Both the position numbers and the translations under genes were made by a program. The notes under the pieces are model-generated. The model ran no database searches. It saw nothing but the letters and a program-made list of their open reading frames with translations, and was not told the DNA's origin. Positions 33,144 through 38,894 of a stretch of DNA of 39,041 bases are shown piece after piece; position 1 is the first letter of the stretch; the number at the start of each line of letters is the position of its first letter. The DNA is from a bacterium (GTDB taxonomy: Bacteria; Patescibacteriota; Minisyncoccia; Sungbacterales; HO2-52-23), in contig JAUYPW010000011.1 of assembly GCA_030697525.1 (NCBI GenBank), positions 1-39,041 of the forward strand, in the 5' to 3' direction.

Positions 33144-34349
33144 ATGACGAGTTCACTTTTTGCAGGCGTAATCGCGCTTGCCGTACTCCTCGAAGGAGCT
33201 AATTTCTTAAGCGGGGGCAGTCTGCAGTTGGCTGCTTTGCAAAGAATTGCCCAAGCCGAACAGCAGACAACTTCCACCACAGACCACACCTCATCTGGAA
33301 CCACTTCTTCGGCGCCAGCTACGACGGATACTTCTACTACTTCTTCCGCGCCGACTCCGGCCACCGCCACCCAGCCAGCCACAACCGAACCGACGCCAAC
33401 CACCCAAACACCGTCTCAAACAACACCATCGCCGACCAATCAGGCACCGCAGCCATCACAACCCCAAGGACAGGGTCATGAAGGGCAAGGGCAGTTTTCT
33501 CAAGACATACCAGATAGAGAAGAGTATTTCGACCCAAGAGAAATAAAACAAGTATTACGAGAAATCAAAGATCTTAGATCACAAATAAAGCAGTTGGGAA
33601 GACAAGCCAAGAAGTTGTCTTCCGCCGCCGAAGAAACAGCTATACTTTCTAAAGTCTCCGGAGAACTGGATCAATTTCAATCTCTAATTTCAAGTAACTC
33701 TCAAAATAATTCTATTTTGCGTGAAGCTGTTCAAGACTTTCGTGATAATCAATACTGGGAAGTGCTGAACAAAATAAGAGCCAAGGTGGAACTACCCCAA
33801 CAGTTAAAACAAATGGGAACTTCACTGAAAAGAGTGGAAAAGGTTTTGGCCAATAAATCCGTGCAGAATATTGGCCTGGATATAGCTAAAGCACAATCGG
33901 TAGTAGCTGAAATGAGACAACATTATGACGCCGTTCAAAATCTTTATAGTAGTGGGGAACTGGATGAAGCTATGCAGGAAATGCAGTTCTTCCACGAAGG
34001 GGGTCATCCGGGAGAGATTGAAGGCACGATCTATAGAATCAGAGACATTAAAAACATGCTGAAAAAAATTAAAGATACCACTATTCAAGCCGAGGTTGAC
34101 GGAGTTTTGCAGGAAGTTGTGGATAAATTTAATGCCGGAGAATACCGCGACGCGCGGGAAACTATGGATGAATATGCAGATGATTTGATGCGTTTAATCC
34201 AATCTTTCACTAGACCAAGTTTTCGCGGAGGACCGAGTCAGGAAAGCATGAATAAAATAAGAAATCTGGAAAATCTTATAAAAAGTAAATTGGAGACGGA
34301 AGGAAACAGGGATAGCAACTACAATCCCTTCTCTGCCCCTAAGAAATAG
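33144..34349 (+). CDS. Secreted Thr/Pro-rich coiled-coil protein
   Basis: A 401-aa protein. Residues 1-36 look like a signal peptide (FAGVIALAVLLEGANFLSGG) with likely cleavage after QAEQ or nearby. Residues about 37-115 are low complexity, rich in Thr, Ser, Pro, Ala and Gln (TTTQ-, PTPTTQTPSQTTP-type), a disordered stalk likely to be O-glycosylated. The rest is alpha-helical with coiled-coil character (EIKDLRSQIKQLGRQAKKLSSAAEE). It may span or coat the cell surface, and could be a substrate of the PMT-like enzymes in the window, which is inference. Strong terminator follows. Confidence 0.7.
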   Translation: MTSSLFAGVIALAVLLEGANFLSGGSLQLAALQRIAQAEQQTTSTTDHTSSGTTSSAPATTDTSTTSSAPTPATATQPATTEPTPTTQTPSQTTPSPTNQAPQPSQPQGQGHEGQGQFSQDIPDREEYFDPREIKQVLREIKDLRSQIKQLGRQAKKLSSAAEETAILSKVSGELDQFQSLISSNSQNNSILREAVQDFRDNQYWEVLNKIRAKVELPQQLKQMGTSLKRVEKVLANKSVQNIGLDIAKAQSVVAEMRQHYDAVQNLYSSGELDEAMQEMQFFHEGGHPGEIEGTIYRIRDIKNMLKKIKDTTIQAEVDGVLQEVVDKFNAGEYRDARETMDEYADDLMRLIQSFTRPSFRGGPSQESMNKIRNLENLIKSKLETEGNRDSNYNPFSAPKK

Positions 34350-34354
34350 CTCAA

Positions 34355-34382
34355 AAAAACCCCGCTGACCAGCGGGGTTTTT
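34355..34382. terminator. Bidirectional rho-independent terminator
   Basis: AAAAACCCCGCT GACC AGCGGGGTTTTT is a perfect 12-pair hairpin with A and T runs on both sides, between the secreted protein gene and the convergent rseP. Confidence 0.92.
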
Positions 34383-34394
34383 GATTACAAAAAT

Positions 34395-35453
34395 CTAGAA
34401 TATTCTGCTTATGTCTTTGAAAGTAACCAAAACCATTAAAATAAGTAACAGGGTAAAACCTATAGCATGAGCCGCATTTTCCCATTTGGGGTCTATTTTT
34501 TTTCTTCGCAGCTTCTCAATCACCAAAAATAAAACTCTTCCTCCATCCAGGGCCGGAATAGGTAAAAAATTTAAAATGGCTAAATTCACCGATAGCAGAC
34601 CGGCCAGTTGCAACAAATAGCCAAGCCCCAATTCCCGCGAATCTCCGACCATCATAAAAATGCCGACCGGCCCGGAAACAGCCACTGAAGTTTTTTGCTC
34701 TAAAATAAGTTCTTTCAGGATAAAAGCTAAGCCGCTGATAGTTAGAACAATGCTCCGCCCAAGAGTCTTCAGCCCTTCCCACGGCGCCATGTACCAGGAA
34801 ACAGCTTCTGTAGTGATCCTTGCCAAAGCTATACCCATAGGCCCTTCGCCTGAAGGATATTCGGCTCGCGGAATTATGTTTATATTTAAAGTCCCTTTCC
34901 CTCGTTTTATAACCAAAGTAATTTCCTTTCCTCCATATTTCTCCGAAAAATCTCTGACATGCTGTTCTTCGGTGATTATTCTTTGTTCTACTTCAGCTAC
35001 TATCTGTAAAATCTGATCGCCAAATTTAAGTCCGGCTTTTTCTGCCGGAGATCCGGGCAGAACCCCAGCCACAGACACTGGAACAGATGCGTCTTCAGTT
35101 GCCTGTGGCAAACCAGCTAGACTTCCGCCGCTGAAAAAAATCCAGGCCAAAACCACATTCATTCCCACTCCGGCAGATAAAATTATAAATCTCTGCCACG
35201 CCGGACGAGAAATAAAGCTATCGCGATTACCCTCTCCCTCGCCGTGCTCTCCGAATATTTTTACAAAACCGCCGAAAGGCAGAAGGTTTATGGAATATTT
35301 AATTCCATTTTTTGTTTTTGACCAAATTTTAGGAGGAAAACCAAAACCAAACTCTTCTACCTTTACTCCAAGTTTACGTGCAGAATAAAAATGCCCCCAC
35401 TCGTGAGCTAAGATAAGCACGCCTATAAGAATTAAAACCAAAAAAATAGTCAT
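34395..35453 (-). CDS. rseP: Site-2 intramembrane metalloprotease RseP-like
   Basis: A 352-aa M50 protease that cleaves membrane-bound signalling proteins or leftover signal peptides. HEWGH in the first transmembrane helix (residue about 17) binds zinc; LNFLPIPALDGGRVLF provides the third ligand. A PDZ domain lies at about 110-185 (VLPGSPAEKAGLKFGDQIL). Length is normal for the short bacterial form. Its start overlaps the tlyA stop by four bases. In bacteria rseP often stands near frr, as here apart from the intervening retroelement. Confidence 0.93.
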   Translation of the reverse strand: MTIFLVLILIGVLILAHEWGHFYSARKLGVKVEEFGFGFPPKIWSKTKNGIKYSINLLPFGGFVKIFGEHGEGEGNRDSFISRPAWQRFIILSAGVGMNVVLAWIFFSGGSLAGLPQATEDASVPVSVAGVLPGSPAEKAGLKFGDQILQIVAEVEQRIITEEQHVRDFSEKYGGKEITLVIKRGKGTLNINIIPRAEYPSGEGPMGIALARITTEAVSWYMAPWEGLKTLGRSIVLTISGLAFILKELILEQKTSVAVSGPVGIFMMVGDSRELGLGYLLQLAGLLSVNLAILNFLPIPALDGGRVLFLVIEKLRRKKIDPKWENAAHAIGFTLLLILMVLVTFKDISRIF

Positions 35454-36181
35454 AAATTATTATTTTGTAAATGTATAAGATATTCTACATTTCCTTTATC
35501 CCCTTTAATTGGGGACTCCATCCATTCTACCACTTTCCAATTATTATCCTTTGCCCAGATTATAAAATTTTTCAGCAAATTTTCCCGAGCCTGCTCGTCT
35601 TTTATAACTCCTTTTCTAAGAATTGATCTGTCTCTGGTCTCATATTGGGGTTTAAAAAGGGCAATAACTTTTCCATTTGGCGCCAGGAATTTTCTTACTG
35701 AAGGCAGGATTCCTTCCAAAATGATTAAAGATACATCAATCGTAACCAGTTCCATTTTTTCAGGCAACATTTCAAGTTTGCGTACATCCGTGCTCTCCAA
35801 AGTTACCACTTGAGAATTTTCTCTTAGTTTTAAAGCCAGTTTCCCCCGCGCGGTATCTATGGCGTATACTTTTTCAGCTCCATATTTAAGCAAAATTTCC
35901 ACAAATCCTCCCGTGGCCGATCCGATATCAGCACAGATTTTTCCTTGAACTTTTATCTTAAATTGCTTAACAGCCGCTTCCAGTTTATGAGCTCCCCGAC
36001 CGACATATATCTGCTCCGTACGGACAATTATTTTTGATTCTTTGCGAACGGCCTGCGCCGGAGATACAGCTTTTTGTCCCCCCACTAAAACCTTACCTTC
36101 CGTAACTAAAATAAAAGCATCTTTCTTGTCTTTGGCAAAACCCTGACTGATTAAAATTTCATCCAATCTCTTTTGTCGCAT
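35450..36181 (-). CDS. tlyA: TlyA-type rRNA 2'-O-methyltransferase
   Basis: A 243-aa protein with an N-terminal S4 RNA-binding domain (MRQKRLDEILISQGFAKDKKDAF) and a Rossmann methyltransferase domain of FtsJ type: CADIGSATGGFVEILLKYGAEKVYAID binds SAM, with FKPQYETRD later. TlyA proteins methylate ribosomal RNA of both subunits in some bacteria and were once called hemolysins. The ATG is seven bases after TATAAT, so its mRNA is probably leaderless. Coupled to rseP. Confidence 0.92.
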   Translation of the reverse strand: MRQKRLDEILISQGFAKDKKDAFILVTEGKVLVGGQKAVSPAQAVRKESKIIVRTEQIYVGRGAHKLEAAVKQFKIKVQGKICADIGSATGGFVEILLKYGAEKVYAIDTARGKLALKLRENSQVVTLESTDVRKLEMLPEKMELVTIDVSLIILEGILPSVRKFLAPNGKVIALFKPQYETRDRSILRKGVIKDEQARENLLKNFIIWAKDNNWKVVEWMESPIKGDKGNVEYLIHLQNNNL

Positions 36182-36188
36182 TTACCAC

Positions 36189-36194
36189 ATTATA
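36189..36194 (-). promoter_or_regulatory. -10 box of tlyA, likely leaderless
   Basis: TATAAT on the minus strand, seven bases before the tlyA ATG. The gap to the RT stop (36182-36278) is AT-rich and holds no gene. Confidence 0.5.
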
Positions 36195-36278
36195 CATCAA
36201 ATAATTACTACTAAACCCATAAGATTCTGCAAAAATATAGTTTTTCATGTCTAGCTTTAAACTTTAACATTAAAAAAC

Positions 36279-37184
36279 CTATTTAGCAAATATCTTTTTT
36301 GAAATTAGGTAACCCTTGCAATGCTTCAAAACCCCCAAATAAGAAACTATGTTTATATTATTTGCTCGTCTTAACAACCTTTTCTTTGTCCTCGTCCGCA
36401 AAACTCTGTGAGTTGGCATAACCACATAACCGAGAAAATCTATGCCCTGGCAATACTTGCGGATAATAATTTTATCCGGATGCGGGGTTAGTTTTAAGTT
36501 ATCAGCCAAAAAATTATTTATTTTATTTACTGTTTCCATTAAATGCCCGACAGTATAACCCAAAATAATAAAATCATCACAGTAGCGAATATAATATCTT
36601 TCTTTTAAGCCATGCTTAATAAATTGATCTAGCTCGTTAAGATAAATGTTGGCAAATAACTGGCTGGTCACATTGCCCAAAGGTAACCCTTTGTTAAAAC
36701 TTTTTATTATTTTCTCAATCAACCAGACCGCATTACCATCTTTTATTTTACTCGAAATAAGCTTAATCAGAGTTTGATGGTCTACCGAATCAAAAAACTT
36801 TCTGATGTCGCACTTTAAGACAAAGATATTTCTCGTATTATTGTAGCTCAATTTTCCGCAGAATGTTTCTAAACGATTCACGGCTCGGTGAGTGCCTTTG
36901 TCTATTCGGCAGGAGTAAGAATCAAATATAAAGTTTTTATCAAATACATGGTAAAGAACCCTGAAAACAGCGTGATGCACCAACCTGTCGCGGACAGTGG
37001 CCCTATGAATATGTCTCAATTTGGGATCAGTCACATAAAAAGGCGTGTAAAAGCCATGTTGATAGGTTTTAGTCCTCAATTCGTGGTGGAGTTGAAACAG
37101 ATTGTTTCCCAAGTTAAACTCAAACTCTTGAACATCCAGCCGTTTTCTTTTGCCTTTTTTGAATTCTCGCCAGGCCAAGAACAA
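36279..37184 (-). CDS. Diversity-generating retroelement reverse transcriptase
   Basis: RT that copies the TR RNA with errors at adenines and inserts the cDNA into the VR. Motifs in the 301-aa track frame: RATVRDRLVHHAV (about 61-73), FVLKCDIRKFFDSVDH with the first catalytic Asp (near 126), GLPLGNVTSQLFANIYLNELDQF (SQ in place of the SP of group II and retron enzymes, a DGR mark), catalytic YCDD (201-204), and LTPHPDKIII..GIDFLGYVV. The listed start is a TTG; homology-like sequence (GKIFHNIFDEVISLENL) continues in frame upstream to about 37235 with no start codon, beside a ten-G run, so the real N-terminus is longer and may need a one-base shift. Confidence 0.92.
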   Translation of the reverse strand: MFLAWREFKKGKRKRLDVQEFEFNLGNNLFQLHHELRTKTYQHGFYTPFYVTDPKLRHIHRATVRDRLVHHAVFRVLYHVFDKNFIFDSYSCRIDKGTHRAVNRLETFCGKLSYNNTRNIFVLKCDIRKFFDSVDHQTLIKLISSKIKDGNAVWLIEKIIKSFNKGLPLGNVTSQLFANIYLNELDQFIKHGLKERYYIRYCDDFIILGYTVGHLMETVNKINNFLADNLKLTPHPDKIIIRKYCQGIDFLGYVVMPTHRVLRTRTKKRLLRRANNINIVSYLGVLKHCKGYLISKKIFAK

Positions 37185-37239
37185 GTTTTCTAAAGAAATA
37201 ACCTCATCAAAAATATTATGGAAGATTTTCCCATTAAAG

Positions 37240-37249
37240 CCCCCCCCCC
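37240..37249. repeat. Ten-base poly-C/G tract at the RT 5' end
   Basis: CCCCCCCCCC on the plus strand, ten G in the RT sense, in the 83-base gap between divergent avd and RT. It is the longest G/C homopolymer I noticed here and is prone to slippage. With eight or eleven G an upstream ATG (37276) would read in frame into the RT. Confidence 0.9.
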
Positions 37250-37267
37250 TACGGAGTTAATGTAAGT

Positions 37268-37603
37268 TTGGTGCATAAGATAAGTGAATTTTACAAACAG
37301 GTTTATTCTTTATCCGGCAAAATAGACAAAAGAGATAAATTCGGGATTTGGCTGAAAATAGAAAATTCATGTCTAGAAACTTTACGTTTAATAATCAAAG
37401 CTTCTTTTACCAACAAATTGGGCAAATTGCCATTATTGGATTCGGCTAGAACAGAAATTGAAGTGCTTAAAAGATTGCTGACCATAGCCCACGAGCTCAA
37501 GATTATCCAGACCAACTATTATTTACAACTGGAATCCGATTTGCAGGAAATCTCTAAAATGACTAACGGTTGGATAAGATATTTAACACAAAAGGAGCAT
37601 TAG
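37268..37603 (+). CDS. avd: Avd-like four-helix accessory protein of the DGR
   Basis: A 111-aa, mostly helical protein of the four-helix-bundle (S23/Avd-like) family: EFYKQVYSLSGKIDKRDKFGIWLKIEN, then LRLIIKASFTNKLGKLPLLDSARTEIEVLKRLLTIAHELKII, then YYLQLESDLQEISKMTNGWIRYL. In DGRs Avd is a pentameric basic partner that binds the RT and TR RNA and is needed for mutagenic retrohoming. The start is TTG or the next codon GTG, behind a weak CGGAG. It is on the strand opposite to the RT, TR and target gene, which is unusual. Its 3' hairpin abuts the TR. Confidence 0.82.
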   Translation: MVHKISEFYKQVYSLSGKIDKRDKFGIWLKIENSCLETLRLIIKASFTNKLGKLPLLDSARTEIEVLKRLLTIAHELKIIQTNYYLQLESDLQEISKMTNGWIRYLTQKEH

Positions 37604-37611
37604 CTCCTTTT
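37590..37611. terminator. Perfect hairpin between avd and the TR
   Basis: AAAAGGAGC ATTA GCTCCTTTT is a nine-pair stem overlapping the avd stop, and ends six bases before the TR. It may end the avd transcript, although no further T run follows, or structure the 3' side of the TR RNA. Confidence 0.6.
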
Positions 37612-37616
37612 GTTGT

Positions 37617-37741
37617 GGAAACTTCTGACGGGAACGGAGGTTGCCGTTGGAGTTGTCAGGGTTGTACCAGTTGACCTTGAACTTGTCCCTGTTCCAGTTG
37701 GCGTTCGGCACATTGCCGTCCTGATTGCGAGAACCCGTTTA
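37617..37741 (-). repeat. DGR template repeat (TR)
   Basis: Read on the minus strand, the strand of the RT and target gene. It aligns without gaps to the VR over 114 bases (37625-37738 with 38057-38170, offset 432), plus GGAAACT after a one-base indel. Of 32 adenines in the TR sense, 20 differ in the VR; none of the 82 other bases does. In the target's frame it reads ten AAY codons (NQDGNVPNANWNRDKF and onward), the usual design in which AAC gives many residues on mutation. It lies between avd and the target gene. Confidence 0.95.
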
Positions 37742-37984
37742 ATTGCCTGATTTCATCTATTATCACCGATAATTTTTTGCAAAATTATCTGGGTTAGCCG
37801 CGAACACACGCGGATTTTTTTACGAAGCACCCCGATGTTAATCGGAAACCCTCTCTAAAACCAAACAAGCAGTTTCCTTTGTTGCGGCAAACCGCTACCG
37901 AGCATATAGAATTTATGTGCTTCGGCCAGTTGTATTAGCCAAAGTAATTTTATCAAAATTTTAAACATAAAGACATAAAGAAAA
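37742..37984. other. Gap between TR and target hairpin, no convincing gene
   Basis: About 240 AT-rich bases. They would be the 5' leader of a minus-strand TR RNA. Small dyads are visible (ATAATTTTTTGCAAAATTAT and CCGCG..CGCGG). A 37-codon minus frame (FKILIKLLWLIQLAEAHKFY) exists but has no ribosome binding site, so I do not call it. A weak -10-like GATAAAAT lies near 37950 on the minus strand. Confidence 0.5.
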
Positions 37985-38011
37985 GAGGCGCAACATCGGA
38001 TGTTGCGCCTC
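37985..38011 (-). terminator. 12-pair hairpin directly downstream of the VR gene
   Basis: GAGGCGCAACAT CGG ATGTTGCGCCTC, followed on the minus strand by TTTTCTTT. It fits a rho-independent terminator of the target gene. In the Bordetella phage DGR a hairpin just after the VR is also needed for target recognition, so this could serve both uses. It is 33 bases from the stop codon. Confidence 0.8.
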
Positions 38012-38044
38012 AAGGTTAAAAGAAAAAAGGTACAATGGAAAGAA

Positions 38045-38776
38045 TCAGGAAACTGCCTGACGGGAACGGAGGCCGCCGCCGGAGCCGCCAGGGTCGTACC
38101 AGTCGACCCCGAACTTGCCCCTGCGCCAGCCGGCGCACGGCACATCGCCGTCCTGATCGCGAGAACCCGTGCAGAGGGTGATATTATCTATGTCCGGGTG
38201 CTGGCCGGTCTCGTAAAAGTAGACGCCTTCATGAACCAGGCGTTCCAGCAAGGTTTCGGTGGTGAGACCCTCGGCCCTGATTTGGTTAGCCGACTTGTTT
38301 TTGTGCTCCTCGTCGGCCTCACGCCGATTGCGCACCCGAATGAAGTAATTCTGGACGGGTTCACGCTCGTTGAGACCCTGGGTAGCCGCGTCCAGATCGT
38401 CGATGTAACGCCAGCAGGGAAAGTGCTTCTCCAAAGCCCCGAGCATCTGGTTGGGCGTGAGGCCTTGGGGGATGCCGAGAACACGGGTAAAATCTCTCTC
38501 TGGTTCCGGAACTCTGGCACCCGAGAAATCAACTTCCAAACCGCAAAAATCGTGATAGAACTTCTGGAAAAAGACCATGGAATCAATGACAACTGGATCA
38601 ATGACAACTGGCGGGAAAATACCGACAATCTGCTCGGCCTTGCCCGACTTGGTGTTGGCCACTTCGGCGGCCATCTCGGGGGAGAATCCTTTCCTGCCCA
38701 GAGTGACCAGCATCTCGTGGACCTGACCCGCAGAAAACTCCGCGGGCTTGTAAATGCGGCTCGTGATGGTTTCCAT
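38045..38776 (-). CDS. DGR target (variable) protein with C-terminal lectin-type domain
   Basis: A 243-aa protein from the ATG six bases after GGAGG; a GTG lies one codon earlier. No signal peptide or membrane helix. Residues 1-190 are a domain I recall from many CPR hypothetical proteins (SARVPEPERDF-like, GLTPNQMLGALEKHFPCWRYIDDLDA, VRNRREADEEHKN, TLLERLVHEGVYFYETGQHPD). The C-terminus (NITLCTGSR, FGVDWYDP, GGLRSRQAVS) has the pattern of a C-type-lectin fold in which DGRs place variable residues. The last 40 residues are the VR; thirteen positions there differ from the template-encoded residue. The natural ligand is unknown. Confidence 0.88.
   Translation of the reverse strand: METITSRIYKPAEFSAGQVHEMLVTLGRKGFSPEMAAEVANTKSGKAEQIVGIFPPVVIDPVVIDSMVFFQKFYHDFCGLEVDFSGARVPEPERDFTRVLGIPQGLTPNQMLGALEKHFPCWRYIDDLDAATQGLNEREPVQNYFIRVRNRREADEEHKNKSANQIRAEGLTTETLLERLVHEGVYFYETGQHPDIDNITLCTGSRDQDGDVPCAGWRRGKFGVDWYDPGGSGGGLRSRQAVS
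38048..38170 (-). repeat. DGR variable repeat (VR)
   Basis: The copy of the TR at the 3' end of the target gene. Differences from the TR are only at TR adenines: 18 A-to-G, one A-to-C, one A-to-T. The last 16 shared bases before the indel (CCTCCGTTCCCGTCAG) are identical and free of change, as expected for the initiation-of-mutagenic-homing end. The frame reads VPCAGWRRGKFGVDWYDPGG where the template gives Asn, Asp and Lys codons. Confidence 0.95.
38582..38611. repeat. Perfect 15-base tandem duplication in the target gene
   Basis: ATCAATGACAACTGG occurs twice in direct succession and encodes a repeated PVVID in the N-terminal domain. The two units are identical, so the duplication is recent or under constraint. 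It keeps the frame. Confidence 0.9.
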
Positions 38777-38838
38777 CACACACCTCCATAAAATAAGGTT
38801 TCAAGGGACTTTTATGACTCTATTTGAGCTTATTTATA

Positions 38839-38867
38839 AGTAAAGCATATGGATTATACCCTGTCAA
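38839..38867 (-). promoter_or_regulatory. Possible promoter of the DGR target gene
   Basis: On the minus strand TTGACA (38867-38862), 17 bases, then TTTACT (38844-38839). A TATAAT lies three bases after the TTGACA but lacks a well-placed -35. The promoter stands between frr and the target gene, so the target can be transcribed separately. Confidence 0.5.
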
Positions 38868-38894
38868 TGGTGGTGTAATTTTCATACATAAAAA

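Noticed and set aside
36279-37184. Retron or group II intron reverse transcriptase
   Set aside because: The RT4 motif has SQ rather than SP, there is no maturase or HNH domain, no intron RNA domain V and no msr/msd-like RNA; a TR/VR pair is present instead.
37855-38145. Minus-strand 96-aa ORF running through VR and the TR leader
   Set aside because: It crosses the VR in the wrong frame and passes through the terminator hairpin; the hydrophobic tail (FKILIKLLWLIQLAEAH) has no start signal.
38000-38791. Long plus-strand ORF of 263 aa across the DGR target gene
   Set aside because: It is the antisense shadow of the target gene; it has no ribosome binding site, and the minus frame has the GGAGG start, family motifs and the TR/VR codon logic.
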